A stretch of DNA of 64,000 nt from Paraburkholderia silvatlantica (GTDB lineage: Bacteria; Pseudomonadota; Gammaproteobacteria; Burkholderiales; Burkholderiaceae). Within the stretch, counting starts at the first letter, position 1; each line of letters opens with the position of its first letter. Both the position numbers and the translations under genes were made by a program. The stretch spans positions 62,001 through 126,000 of the forward strand of contig NZ_QEOL01000012.1 of NCBI RefSeq assembly GCF_003096715.1, read 5' to 3'. The notes under the pieces were generated by a model that was not told where the DNA came from, made no database searches, and was given only the letters and a program-made list of their open reading frames with translations. This document shows positions 8,990 to 18,114 of this stretch, in pieces.

Positions 8990-9700
8990 TTACAGCGACA
9001 GGAAACGTGAAACGGTCGCATGCGCCGATGCATCCACCGTTTCGCCTGTGGCGGAAATCTCGCCGAGTTCAAGCACTGCGTAACGGTTGGCGACGGCAAA
9101 GGCGAACCGCACATGCTGCTCGACCAGCAGCATGGTCGTCCCGGCGCTGTCCCGCTGGCGGCCGAGAATGCCGACCAGCCGTTCGATCACGGACGGTTGC
9201 ATGCCCTCGGTGATCTCGTCGATCAGAATCAGCTTCGGCTGGCGAATCAGCGCACGTGCGACGAGGAGCATTTTCCCCTCGCCACCGGAAAGCGTGCCGG
9301 CCTTCTGCTTGAGGCGGTCCTTCAGAAACGGAAACAGATCCTCGATGTGTTCGAACAGCGGCTTGAAATCGCGGTCGCGCAGCAGCGCCAGCTTCAGGTT
9401 CTCCTCGACGGAGAGATCCTGAAACAAGGTCTTTTCCTGCGGGATGTAGGCGACGTCCCGTCGCGCAACCCGGTTCGGCGACTCGCCGGTGGTCTTCTCG
9501 CCGAACAGCGCGACGTCACCGCTCCTGGGACGAATGAAACCCATCAGCGTCTTCAGCAAGGTGGATTTGCCCATGCCGTTTTTGCCGAGAATCGCGACGA
9601 CCTCGCCGCGCGCGAGCGTGAGGTTCAGGCCCTTCAGCACCATCGCCTCACCATAGCCGCTTTGCAGCGCATCGACCTGGATTACCGGGGGTGCATTCAT
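8990..9700 (-). CDS. Liv-type ABC transporter ATPase (LivF family)
   Basis: A 236-residue ABC ATPase with Walker A GKNGMGKST, signature LSGGEGKML, Walker B LILIDEITEGMQPSV and the H-loop LLVEQHV. The EITEGMQP and QHVRFAFAVANRY features are typical of LivF partners in branched-chain amino-acid, urea and amide importers. Its start overlaps the stop of the LivM-LivG fusion gene as ATGA. It is the second ATPase of an importer whose permeases and binding protein lie just upstream. Confidence 0.9.
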   Translation of the reverse strand: MNAPPVIQVDALQSGYGEAMVLKGLNLTLARGEVVAILGKNGMGKSTLLKTLMGFIRPRSGDVALFGEKTTGESPNRVARRDVAYIPQEKTLFQDLSVEENLKLALLRDRDFKPLFEHIEDLFPFLKDRLKQKAGTLSGGEGKMLLVARALIRQPKLILIDEITEGMQPSVIERLVGILGRQRDSAGTTMLLVEQHVRFAFAVANRYAVLELGEISATGETVDASAHATVSRFLSL

Positions 9701-11565
9701 GCTTCGCGCTCCGAAGGATTGGCAGCAGAGTGGGTCTCGCCCGCGTACACCGCGCGCACGAGCTCGGAGTTGACCACCTCGTCGACGCCGCCGTCCATCA
9801 CAATGCGCCCTTGATGCAGTACTACGATGCGCGTACTGATCTGCTGCACGAAGTCGAGGTCATGCTCCACCAGCAATAGACACATCAGATATCGAGTCGA
9901 CAGCGCGACGAAGATTTCGCCAATCTGCGTGCGCTCCTGCTTCGTCAGACCCGCGGTAGGCTCGTCCAGCAACACTGTTCGCGGTTCGAGCGCCAGCACC
10001 ATCGCAAGCTCTAGCGCCTGCTTCTGTCCGTGCGACAGATAACGGCATTCGCGTTCCGCGATCCGGTCGAGGCCGGTCAGCCGCAAGACGTCGAGTGCCG
10101 GTTGCGGAAGTTCGAGCGTCGCATCGCGCCGCCACTGCGACGGCGGTGCGACCCGGTAACGCGCAATGCGCAACGCCTCGGCGACGCTCAGGGACTCGAA
10201 CACCGTCGCCGTCTGGAACTTGCGGCCAACGCCCAGCGCAACGCAGTCATAGGGCGCGAGGGTGCGGATCTCCGTGCCTCCGATCTCGACCGTGCCGCCC
10301 GAGCGTTCCGCGCCGTCCGCGATGCAGCGCATCAGCGTACTCTTGCCCGCGCCGTTCGGTCCAATCAGGCTGAGCAATTCCCCGGCGTGCGCATCGAAGC
10401 TGATATCTTCCAGTACCTTGAGACTGCCGAAATGCTTCTGCACGTTCCTGAGCGAAAGGGCTGGCCCGGCGTTGCCGGTCGCATTGTCAGTCGTGCTGTC
10501 AGCCGTGTGATCAGCCGCATTCCCGTCGCGCGGCGGGGCGGTTGCGAAGACTACCGGCGGCGCTGCAAGCCGGCGCCTCGGCAACGCCTGCCGCGCTGCG
10601 CCGGCCACTAGCGGCCCAAGTCCGCGCGGCATGGCGACGATGACGACGACGAACGCCACACCTACCAGCAGCGTCCACACGTAAGGCAGATTGCCGCTCA
10701 GATAGGCGCTTCCCACGTCGATCGACATCGCGCCGATAGTCGGTCCGATCAGCGACCCGCGGCCGCCCAGCGCCACCCAGATCACCAGTTCGGTGCCGAA
10801 CACAAAACCGGCGTATTCCGGCGCGACCACCATTTGTACACAGGCAAACAAAAAACCGGCGAACGCGGCGATCACCGCGCACGTGTCCATCAGGCGCGCC
10901 TTGTAGCGCGACACATTGATGCCGAGATACTCGCAGCGCGCTTCGTTCTCGCGGATTGCGACCAGCAACCGACCCGCATCGCTGCGCACGAACATCCATG
11001 CCGCGACCGTCAGCAGAATCAGCGATGCGCCCGCGATGAAGAACCAGGCTTCGAGTGGAATATCGAAGCTGTCGAAACCAGACAGGCCGCTGCTCGAGCC
11101 CGTGAACTCACCACCCGAATAGATTCCCTGGACGAGCACGATCGGCAAAACCAGCGTGACGACCGACGCATAGAGCGGTGACGCTCCATGATAAAACGCC
11201 AACCAGCCGACCGCGCGCGACACGATCCATGCCGCAACAAGCCCGGCGGCGAGCGCAGCGGCCGCGTGCGGAAACGAAAAACCAGCGTGGGTGAATACCA
11301 GACCCGCCGCGTAGGCGCCAATACCGAAGAAAGCCGACTGCCCGAACGTGAGGATGCCGGTATAGCCCCATAGCAGATCGACGGTCAGTGCAACTGCCGC
11401 ATACAGAAACGCGCGGATCAGGTTGTTGACGAGGAAGGTCGGCAACGTAATGCTGCATACCGCGAGTAGGAGGAGGGCGACCACGCCGAACGAAAACGGT
11501 GCCTTCCACGACGAAGAGGCGGCGTTGCGTAGCGGCATGGTGGTAACGGGATCAGCCACGTGCAA
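9697..11565 (-). CDS. LivM permease fused to LivG ATPase
   Basis: A 622-residue protein. Residues about 25-330 are a LivM-type inner-membrane permease with many hydrophobic segments and the conserved loop GRGSLIGPTIGA. Residues about 365-610 are a LivG-type ATPase: Walker A GPNGAGKST, signature LSHGQKQALELAMVL, Walker B TVLLDEPTAGLTKQE. A linker rich in Asn/Asp/Thr joins them. Permease-ATPase fusions occur in some Liv-type systems; here a separate LivF supplies the second ATPase. An alternative start nine residues in (11538) is possible; the longer start overlaps livH by 14 bp. Confidence 0.88.
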   Translation of the reverse strand: MHVADPVTTMPLRNAASSSWKAPFSFGVVALLLLAVCSITLPTFLVNNLIRAFLYAAVALTVDLLWGYTGILTFGQSAFFGIGAYAAGLVFTHAGFSFPHAAAALAAGLVAAWIVSRAVGWLAFYHGASPLYASVVTLVLPIVLVQGIYSGGEFTGSSSGLSGFDSFDIPLEAWFFIAGASLILLTVAAWMFVRSDAGRLLVAIRENEARCEYLGINVSRYKARLMDTCAVIAAFAGFLFACVQMVVAPEYAGFVFGTELVIWVALGGRGSLIGPTIGAMSIDVGSAYLSGNLPYVWTLLVGVAFVVVIVAMPRGLGPLVAGAARQALPRRRLAAPPVVFATAPPRDGNAADHTADSTTDNATGNAGPALSLRNVQKHFGSLKVLEDISFDAHAGELLSLIGPNGAGKSTLMRCIADGAERSGGTVEIGGTEIRTLAPYDCVALGVGRKFQTATVFESLSVAEALRIARYRVAPPSQWRRDATLELPQPALDVLRLTGLDRIAERECRYLSHGQKQALELAMVLALEPRTVLLDEPTAGLTKQERTQIGEIFVALSTRYLMCLLLVEHDLDFVQQISTRIVVLHQGRIVMDGGVDEVVNSELVRAVYAGETHSAANPSEREA

Positions 11566-12388
11566 AGCCCTCCGGTCGAATGCGCAACAGCAAGGCGGCC
11601 AGAACCGCGATAGTCAGGCCGCCGAGCACGGGATTGACGAAAGTGCTGACCAGGACCTGAGCGCCCCCTAGCACCACACTCGCAACCGCGAGACTGACGA
11701 GCGACGATCCGGACACCAGCACGAGCATGAACGCGCCGACGATCCACGGCACGCCCATGTTCGGATCGACGCTGGCAAGCGGCGTGATCAGGCAACCCGC
11801 GGCTGATGCCAGCGCAGCGCCGGTGGAGAACGTCATGAAGCGCACCCGCGAACTGCTGATGCCGAGACCGCGCGCGAGCGCTTCGTTCATGATGACCGCG
11901 CGTGTCTGCAAGCCGAGCCGCGTACCGTTGAGCAACCACCCAAGCGCGAGTGCGATCAGCACAGCCACGCCGACGAGGATCAATCGGTAGGCCGAGTAGT
12001 GCGCGCCGGCAAGCGATATGGCGCCATCTACAGGACTGGCCACCATCTGCACGCCGCGCCCGAAGATCAGCGTGATGATCTGGCTCACAATGATGCCTAG
12101 TCCCCAGGTTGCCAGAATCGCGTCGAGTGGCCGTGCGTATAGTGGACGGACAATGAAACGCTCAACCGCCATACCTGCCACGAAGCCGATAGCCAGCGCA
12201 CACGGCACGCCCCACCACCAGTTGAGGCCGGCGTGAGCGACGATGACGCTGGCATAGCCGCCGGTGGTAAGGAACGCCCCATGCGAGAAGTTGATGATCT
12301 TCATGACGCCGAAGACCATCAACAGCCCCGCCGAGACGATGAACAGGATGGCCGCCGTGGTGACGACATCAAGCCCAAGGTTCAGCAT
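11552..12388 (-). CDS. Liv-type ABC transporter permease (LivH family)
   Basis: A 278-residue inner-membrane permease with roughly eight hydrophobic segments. The LivH motif VMKIINFSHGAFLTTGGY near residue 29 and ATWGLGIIVSQ near residue 92 are clear. It starts 22 bp after the binding-protein gene and overlaps the LivM-LivG fusion by 14 bp. With the neighbouring products it forms a complete amide or amino-acid type importer. Confidence 0.9.
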   Translation of the reverse strand: MLNLGLDVVTTAAILFIVSAGLLMVFGVMKIINFSHGAFLTTGGYASVIVAHAGLNWWWGVPCALAIGFVAGMAVERFIVRPLYARPLDAILATWGLGIIVSQIITLIFGRGVQMVASPVDGAISLAGAHYSAYRLILVGVAVLIALALGWLLNGTRLGLQTRAVIMNEALARGLGISSSRVRFMTFSTGAALASAAGCLITPLASVDPNMGVPWIVGAFMLVLVSGSSLVSLAVASVVLGGAQVLVSTFVNPVLGGLTIAVLAALLLRIRPEGFARG

Positions 12389-12410
12389 TGCTGAGACTCC
12401 ATCGTGGAAC

Positions 12411-13598
12411 TTACTTCAAAGCCGGACACTGCTCGCCGGGATCGACATTCTTGAATGACTCGATCACTTTCACCGAACCGTCTGCCTGCACCTGGCCCAG
12501 ATACATCGTCAGCGGGGTATGCCGTTCCTTGTCCATGCGGATCGTGCCGCGTGGGCCATCGAACGAAACTTGCGCGAGGGCCGGAATCACCTTCGCCGTA
12601 TCGACGCTGCCGGCCTTTTCCACCGCGGCCTTGTACAGGTAGATCGCTTCATACTCGGGCACCGACAGGTCGTTCTGGGTTTTCAGGTCTGCACCGAAGC
12701 GCTTTTGCATGGCGGCGAGAAATGCGTGGTTGGCCGGCGTGTCGATGTTGGTCACGTACGAACCGGAAATGTAGATACCTTGTGCATCCGCACCCATGCT
12801 TTTGGCCGTGCCTTCATCGACGGCGAGATTGCCGTATGGAACCTTCACGCCCGCCGCACGCAGTTGCTTGGTGAGCGTGACGTTCGGCGCGCCGCCCGCC
12901 GTCGAGGTGATGATCGCGTCAGGTTTGGCTGCTTGCAGCTTGCTGATAATCGACGTCCAGTCGGAACCGTCCATCGGCAGATACTCATCGCCGACTACCT
13001 TGCCGCCCTGCTTCTCGATATAGGTCTTCGTGAAGTCGAGCATGCCGCGCCCAAACGCGTAGTCGCTGCCGATCAGGAAGAAGGTTTTCGCCTTCTGCTG
13101 TTTCATGAAGTAATCGACGATCGGTGCGACCTGCTGGTCGGGCACCCATGCGTCGACGTACATATACCGGCTACAGGAGCGGCCTTCGTAGAACGACGTG
13201 TAGATGAAGGGCACCTTGCCGCGTGTCACGATCGGCAGGCCCGCGTTGCGCGCCGCGCTCGTTTCCATCGAAATGAGCGCGTTGACCTTTTTCTCGAAGA
13301 TCAGCGAATCAAAGGCTTTTTGCGCGCCCGCTGCGCCACTTCCGTCATCGGCAACCTCAAGGCTGACTTGCCGCCCCAGAATGCCGCCTTTCGCGTTGAT
13401 CTCGTCGACCGCCAGTTGGGCGGCCTGCACGACCGAAGGCGCAACGACGCTGTTCGCGCCGCTCAGGCCCACGGGTACGCCGATCCTGACCGGATCGGCC
13501 GCGATGGCGGCATGGCTCGCCATCGCGAGTGATGCCAGCAAGGCAATCGCCGCGCCGCGTGAACGGCCGGCATACAGAAGGGAAGACATTCTTTTCAT
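12411..13598 (-). CDS. Periplasmic amide/branched-chain amino-acid-type binding protein
   Basis: A 395-residue type I periplasmic binding protein. The start at 13598 (MKRMSSLLY) has AAGGAG 11 nt upstream and opens a Sec signal peptide ending near AAIAADP; the frame stays open further upstream but that part only shadows the SDR gene. After DPVRIGVPVGLSG come FYEGRSCSRYMYVDAW and IGSDYAFGRGM, typical of the urea/amide-binding branch related to UrtA and AmiC. It feeds the LivH/LivMG/LivF importer encoded directly downstream. Substrate is probably an amide or urea-like compound. Confidence 0.88.
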   Translation of the reverse strand: MKRMSSLLYAGRSRGAAIALLASLAMASHAAIAADPVRIGVPVGLSGANSVVAPSVVQAAQLAVDEINAKGGILGRQVSLEVADDGSGAAGAQKAFDSLIFEKKVNALISMETSAARNAGLPIVTRGKVPFIYTSFYEGRSCSRYMYVDAWVPDQQVAPIVDYFMKQQKAKTFFLIGSDYAFGRGMLDFTKTYIEKQGGKVVGDEYLPMDGSDWTSIISKLQAAKPDAIITSTAGGAPNVTLTKQLRAAGVKVPYGNLAVDEGTAKSMGADAQGIYISGSYVTNIDTPANHAFLAAMQKRFGADLKTQNDLSVPEYEAIYLYKAAVEKAGSVDTAKVIPALAQVSFDGPRGTIRMDKERHTPLTMYLGQVQADGSVKVIESFKNVDPGEQCPALK

Positions 13599-13618
13599 TA
13601 TCGTCAAGGCTCCTTGGG

Positions 13619-13644
13619 TTTGCTTCAATCGCTTTGCTTCAATC
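13619..13644. repeat. Direct repeat of TTTGCTTCAATC between SDR and binding-protein genes
   Basis: The 12-bp unit occurs at 13619-13630 and 13633-13644 with a 2-bp gap. It lies in the 83-bp intercistronic space, about 20 bp upstream of the ribosome site of the binding-protein gene. It may be incidental. Confidence 0.6.
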
Positions 13645-13681
13645 AATTCGAGTGACGCACCCTGCAAATACCTGCGCAGGC

Positions 13682-14452
13682 TTAGAGCTGCACGCCACGC
13701 GTTAGCGCGCCATCCACCACAACATTCGCTCCGCTCACGAAGCTCGCCGCAGGACTTGCGACGAATGCGACCATGTTGGCGATTTCCTGTGGGCGCGCCA
13801 TGCGTCCACCAGGATTGAGTGCTAGTGATTCCGCGAACAGCTTCGGATCGTTCTTTTCGATTTGATCCCATACGCCGCCCTCGAAATAGACGTTGCCCGG
13901 CGACACCGTATTCGCGCGGATCCCCTTTGGCGCGAGCTTGTACGCGAGACCTTGCATGTAGTGGATCAGCGCGGCTTTGAACGTGCCATAAGGGCCGGCT
14001 GCAAAGTCGATCTCGCGGCCCGATACGCTCGAAATCGCGATGATCGAGGCTGCCGTGCTCGCATCGAGAAACGGCAGCGCCGCGTCGACGAGGTTGACCG
14101 TACCCATCAGGTCGGTTTCGAACTCCTTGCGCCATGATTCGGCGTCGTTGCCGATAGACAGCGCGCTCACATTGGCGATGACGATATCCAGACCGCCCAG
14201 TTGCGCCGCGACCTCACGCGTCCAGGCCTGCAGTGCCGGAGCGTTCGACACGTCGACTGACGCGCCGGTCACCTTGACGGCACCGCCGGTAAGCTGCACG
14301 AGGGACGCCACCGTTTGCTCGACTGCGGCGCTGTCACGGGCACAGATCGCCACATCGGCTCCTTCGGCCGCGAGCGTTTGCGCAATAGCGAGGCCAATGC
14401 CTTTTGTGCCGCCCGTCACGAGCGCTTTCAAACCCTTCAGTTTCAGATCCAT
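13682..14452 (-). CDS. SDR family NAD(P)-dependent oxidoreductase
   Basis: A 256-residue classical short-chain dehydrogenase. The start at 14452 (MDLKLKGLKALVTGG) has a GAGGAG ribosome site in the 11-bp gap after the acetamidase gene. The nucleotide-binding motif TGGTKGIG is near residue 11, the catalytic Ser is in ISSVSG, and Tyr/Lys are in YGTFK. The usual NNAG is replaced by NVSA. The GNVYFEGGVWD insertion after the active site resembles SDRs annotated on aldehyde or hydroxy-acid substrates. Its place among amide genes suggests oxidation or reduction of the released acid/alcohol moiety, which is inference. Confidence 0.88.
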   Translation of the reverse strand: MDLKLKGLKALVTGGTKGIGLAIAQTLAAEGADVAICARDSAAVEQTVASLVQLTGGAVKVTGASVDVSNAPALQAWTREVAAQLGGLDIVIANVSALSIGNDAESWRKEFETDLMGTVNLVDAALPFLDASTAASIIAISSVSGREIDFAAGPYGTFKAALIHYMQGLAYKLAPKGIRANTVSPGNVYFEGGVWDQIEKNDPKLFAESLALNPGGRMARPQEIANMVAFVASPAASFVSGANVVVDGALTRGVQL

Positions 14453-14463
14453 GGCTGATCTCC

Positions 14464-15459
14464 TCAGGCTGCCGGTGCGAGATACTTTTTGCCGATCGCC
14501 GCGCCCACCGAATACTTCGGGTCGACGAAGTTGCCGAGCCTTACCTTGCCGCACTGGCTGAGCATCATGTAGGCATCCCAACGGTCGAAGCCATATTCCT
14601 TTTCGAGCCACAGGACGAGTTCGTGATAAGCGATCCGCGTTGCATCTTCCAGCGGACGCGCACTGCCGATCGTCATCAGCAGTTCGTCGGTTTCAAGGCG
14701 CGGCCAGTCGATCTGCCAGTTTTTGATCAGATCGACGTGAATGGTGGTCGTGCTGGAGAACTCGACAGCGGTGCCGCATACTTCGCCGTCCCCCTGGCAG
14801 GCGTGTGCGTCGCCGATAAAAAGCCGCGCACCCGCCGAGCGCACCGGCAGGTACGTGATGCTGCCAGGCCCCATGTCAGGCACGTCCATGTTGCCGCCGT
14901 GATTGTCCGGCGTGAGTGAATTGATGGAGTCGATTTCCGGCGACAGGCTTAGCGTGCCGATATGCGGCTTGTACGGAAGCGTGACGCGCTTGCTCCAGTA
15001 GACGCCTTCTTCGTCGACATCGATCTTGCGGGTGATCTCCGGCAGCGGTTCATTGAGCGTTGCGGTGTATTCGGTGCCCGTCAACGCGCCGAAGCGCGGA
15101 ATCAGACAGCAGGTGCCGCGGGGATTGTCGCCGCGCGGCAGCATCGATTCGATGTACACGGCCACCACGTCGCCCTTCTCCGCGCCGTCGATCATGATCG
15201 GTCCGCTCTGCGGATTGAGAAACGGCACTCGCAGCTTCTGGCTCGGCAGGTCCTGTTCCGTGAGAATCTTGCCGTCGAATGCATCGCGAGTCTCGACAAC
15301 CACGCGGTCGCCTGGCGCAATACTCAGCGTCGGGGCCGAATACGGCCCGATGGTGTAGTGGAATGCTCCCTGGCGGGCTTCCGTCAGTTCATGCGTCTCG
15401 CGTACCTCGCCGCGAGCAACGCCGCGTGTGTGCATGATCGATTGTTCAAGCCAGTTCAT
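14464..15459 (-). CDS. Acetamidase/formamidase (AmdA/FmdA family)
   Basis: A 331-residue stand-alone amidohydrolase. ATG has AAAAGGA 8-9 nt upstream. Family landmarks are LTPDNHGGNMDVPDMGPGS, GDAHACQGDGEVCGTAVE and a C-terminal MLSQCGKVRLGNFVDP block. It hydrolyses short aliphatic amides to acid and ammonia in the cytoplasm. It differs substantially from the two acetamidases at the left edge and represents a second subfamily. It follows the urtABCDE-like genes by 59 bp, the arrangement known for fmdDEF-fmdA short-chain amide operons of methylotrophs. Confidence 0.92.
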   Translation of the reverse strand: MNWLEQSIMHTRGVARGEVRETHELTEARQGAFHYTIGPYSAPTLSIAPGDRVVVETRDAFDGKILTEQDLPSQKLRVPFLNPQSGPIMIDGAEKGDVVAVYIESMLPRGDNPRGTCCLIPRFGALTGTEYTATLNEPLPEITRKIDVDEEGVYWSKRVTLPYKPHIGTLSLSPEIDSINSLTPDNHGGNMDVPDMGPGSITYLPVRSAGARLFIGDAHACQGDGEVCGTAVEFSSTTTIHVDLIKNWQIDWPRLETDELLMTIGSARPLEDATRIAYHELVLWLEKEYGFDRWDAYMMLSQCGKVRLGNFVDPKYSVGAAIGKKYLAPAA

Positions 15460-15492
15460 GTGGATGTCCTTTTAAAGCGTTGGTTGTCAAGA

Positions 15493-15521
15493 TGAAGCGG
15501 TGCACTGAGAGCGCCGCTTCA
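15493..15521 (-). promoter_or_regulatory. Intercistronic stem-loop at the end of urtE-like gene
   Basis: An 11-bp stem (TGAAGCGGTGC with GCGCCGCTTCA, one G-U) encloses a 7-nt loop and reaches into the stop codon of the ATPase gene. No U-tract follows in the direction of transcription, so it is more likely an mRNA-processing or stability element than a terminator. Confidence 0.55.
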
Positions 15522-16223
15522 CACTGAAATGAGCGATTTGACGTTATTGGCTTCCATCTGGTCGCCGCGACCGGTCGATACGACCTGGCCGCGCACCAGC
15601 ACCACGTAGTCGTCAGCCACGGCCTGCGCGAAGTCGAAAAACTGTTCGACCAGCAGAATCGACAGTGAGCCTTTCAGCGAGCGGATCACCGCTTCGATCT
15701 CCATGACGATGGACGGCTGGATGCCTTCGGTCGGTTCATCGAGAATCAGCAGTTTCGGGTTGGTGAGAAGGGCGCGGCCGATGGCAAGCTGCTGCTGCTG
15801 TCCACCGGAGAGATTGCCTGCGATGCGCCGGCGCATTGTCTTGAGCACCGGAAAGGTATGAAAGACGTCGTCGAAGGAAAACTGCTTGCCTTGCCGGGTT
15901 TGATTGCGCTCGCCGGCGTACGCGCCGATCCGCAGGTTTTCTTCGACGCTTAGCAACGGAAAAATATCGCGCCCTTGCGGCACGTAACCGAGGCCCGCCA
16001 GCACGCGCCGGTGCGGGGCCGTACGTGTCAACGGCTGGCCGGCCAGGACGATCTCGCCGGCCTTGACAGGCAGCAGACCTACGAGGCACTTCAGCAGGGT
16101 AGTCTTGCCCACACCATTTCGGCCGAGCACCACGGTACAGGCGCCGTCTGCCACGTTCAGCGACACGTCGCGCAACGTATGACTGCTGCCGTAAAACTGG
16201 TTGAGTGCGGAAATCTTCAGCAT
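15519..16223 (-). CDS. urtE: Urea/short-chain amide ABC transporter ATPase (UrtE-like)
   Basis: A 234-residue LivF/UrtE-type ATPase with Walker A GRNGVGKTT, signature NLSGGQQQQLAIGRAL and Walker B LLILDEPTEGIQPSIV, the last being a UrtE hallmark. The N-terminal LNQFYGSSHTLRDVSL is also typical. Its start lies 2 bp after the urtD-like stop. No urease genes are present in the window, so urea itself may not be the main substrate. Confidence 0.85.
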   Translation of the reverse strand: MLKISALNQFYGSSHTLRDVSLNVADGACTVVLGRNGVGKTTLLKCLVGLLPVKAGEIVLAGQPLTRTAPHRRVLAGLGYVPQGRDIFPLLSVEENLRIGAYAGERNQTRQGKQFSFDDVFHTFPVLKTMRRRIAGNLSGGQQQQLAIGRALLTNPKLLILDEPTEGIQPSIVMEIEAVIRSLKGSLSILLVEQFFDFAQAVADDYVVLVRGQVVSTGRGDQMEANNVKSLISV

Positions 16224-16225
16224 GC

Positions 16226-16981
16226 TTAACGCCCCAGATAAACCTGAATCACGCGTGGATCATTGCGCACGCTTTCCATTGAACCCTCGCCGAGCAGGCG
16301 CCCTTCGTGCAGCACGCTGACGAGGTCCGCGATCTCACCGACGAAATCCATGTCGTGCTCGATCACGACGACAGCTCGTTCGGGGGATCTGAGCCCTGAG
16401 ATCAATTCGGCAGTGCGCGCCGTCTCGTGATCCGTCATGCCGGCAACCGGTTCGTCGAGCAGAATGACGTGTGGGTCGGCGACAAGCAGCATGCCGATCT
16501 CGAGCCATTGCTTCTGACCATGCGACAGCGTTCCGGCCTGCCGCTGTCCCTCGACCTCGAGACCCACCGTCTCGAGCACCTCATCGATACGCCGATTCTG
16601 TGCGGCACCGAGACGGGAGCAGACCATATCCGCATAGCCGCGGCCATTGCGAATGGCGAGTTCGAGGTTTTCGCGGACCCGCAAGGCCTCGAAGACGCTC
16701 GGTTTCTGGAATTTGCGGCCGACGCCGAGGCGCGCGATGGACGTTTCGTCGAGTGTCGCGAGGTTCGTGACCTTGTTCAGAAACACGTCGCCTTCGGCTG
16801 GACGCGTCTTGCCGGTAATCACATCCATCAACGTGGTCTTGCCCGCGCCATTCGGGCCGATGATGGCACGGATCTCGCCATAGTGGAATTCCATCGACAG
16901 GTTGGTGATCGCCGCAAAACCGGAGAACCTGACGGACAGGCCGCTGATATAGATCGCGGTGCGGGGTGCCGGCTGATTCAT
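16226..16981 (-). CDS. urtD: Urea/short-chain amide ABC transporter ATPase (UrtD-like)
   Basis: A 251-residue LivG/UrtD-type ATPase. The start MNQPAP at 16981 overlaps the urtC-like stop as TAATG and is preferred over the open-frame start at 17029. Walker A GPNGAGKTT, the UrtD-typical DVITGKTRPAEG, signature LSHGQKQWLEIGML and Walker B VILLDEPVAGMTDHE are all present. It pairs with the UrtE-like ATPase. Confidence 0.87.
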   Translation of the reverse strand: MNQPAPRTAIYISGLSVRFSGFAAITNLSMEFHYGEIRAIIGPNGAGKTTLMDVITGKTRPAEGDVFLNKVTNLATLDETSIARLGVGRKFQKPSVFEALRVRENLELAIRNGRGYADMVCSRLGAAQNRRIDEVLETVGLEVEGQRQAGTLSHGQKQWLEIGMLLVADPHVILLDEPVAGMTDHETARTAELISGLRSPERAVVVIEHDMDFVGEIADLVSVLHEGRLLGEGSMESVRNDPRVIQVYLGR

Positions 16982-18114
16982 TAGCGCGCCCCCTTGCGTT
17001 TGCTTCCGGTGGCCTTGAGGGAGCCCCATACACCGTTACTGAAATAGACGACGATAACGAGCGTCACACCGGCAAGAATGAATGGCCATACAGTCGGCAA
17101 TTGCGCGGTGAGCCAGAACTTCAGTCCGTTGACCACAATCGCCCCGACGATTGCGCCGATCAGCGTGCCGCGTCCGCCGATGGCTACCCAAACCGCGATC
17201 TCGACGGACAGTTCCGGCGACACGATGGTCGGGTTGACGATGCCGACCTGCGGCACGTACAGCATGCCGGCAAACGCCGCGAGCACCGCCGACAGGCACC
17301 ACGCAAACAGCTTCAGCGTATGCGTGCGGTAGCCAAGGAAGCGCATCCGTGCTTCGTCGTCTCGTACGGCGATCAATGCACGGCCAAAGCTGGAGCGCGC
17401 AAGAAAGCGCACGCCGACATAAGCCGCGACGAGCAGCAAACAGGAGCCCACCGCGAGGCCGATCTGCGTCGGCACATCGGCCAGATTGTGACCGGCGATG
17501 CTGGTGAATCCGGTCATGCCGTTATTGCCGCCCAGCCCGACGTCGTTGATGAACAACAGCAGCATCAGCGCGTACGTCAGGGCCTGCGTGATGATCGACA
17601 GGTACACGCCATTGATCCGGGAGCGGAACGTGACGAAGCCGAACGCGCCCGCGACCACGGTGGTGACAATAACCGTGACCACGATGGTCACGTCGAGTCG
17701 CGACAGAATCTTCCACAGGGCAGGGAAGTCGCTCGCACCCATGTACTGCATGAAGTCCGGCAAGACATGAGTCTCGGCATAGGCGCCGTTCAGCATATAG
17801 ATGGCAATCAGGTAGCCGCCGATGCCGAAGAAAATGCCGTGCCCGAGACTCAGAATGCCGGCGTAACCCCAGACCAGATCGAGTGCGAGCGCGAGCAGCG
17901 CGAAGCACATGATCTGGCCGATCAGGTTGATGCCGAACAGCGATAGATGCAACGCGTTCGATTCGGGAATCAGAAAATATGAAAAGGGCAAATAGAGAGC
18001 CACCAGCACCAGCACGGGTACAATGCCAATCTCGACGGTCTGGCGCATCCATTTCGCAGCGAATGCCGACAAGGTAAATCTCCTGTTGGTGCGCGGATCG
18101 GGGAGCGTGTTCAT
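16981..18114 (-). CDS. urtC: Urea/short-chain amide ABC transporter permease (UrtC-like)
   Basis: A 377-residue inner-membrane permease with about 10 hydrophobic segments. It contains LVWGYAGILSLGHGIFFGIGGY and the loop GRGTLIGAIVGAIVVNG, both typical of UrtC/LivM. The start overlaps the urtB-like stop as ATGA. A basic C-terminal tail (KATGSKRKGAR) faces the cytoplasm. Confidence 0.88.
   Translation of the reverse strand: MNTLPDPRTNRRFTLSAFAAKWMRQTVEIGIVPVLVLVALYLPFSYFLIPESNALHLSLFGINLIGQIMCFALLALALDLVWGYAGILSLGHGIFFGIGGYLIAIYMLNGAYAETHVLPDFMQYMGASDFPALWKILSRLDVTIVVTVIVTTVVAGAFGFVTFRSRINGVYLSIITQALTYALMLLLFINDVGLGGNNGMTGFTSIAGHNLADVPTQIGLAVGSCLLLVAAYVGVRFLARSSFGRALIAVRDDEARMRFLGYRTHTLKLFAWCLSAVLAAFAGMLYVPQVGIVNPTIVSPELSVEIAVWVAIGGRGTLIGAIVGAIVVNGLKFWLTAQLPTVWPFILAGVTLVIVVYFSNGVWGSLKATGSKRKGAR

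Noticed and set aside
12411..14135. Longer version of the binding-protein frame reaching 14135
   Set aside because: The extra N-terminal part runs through the SDR gene in another frame; the signal peptide and ribosome site place the start at 13598.
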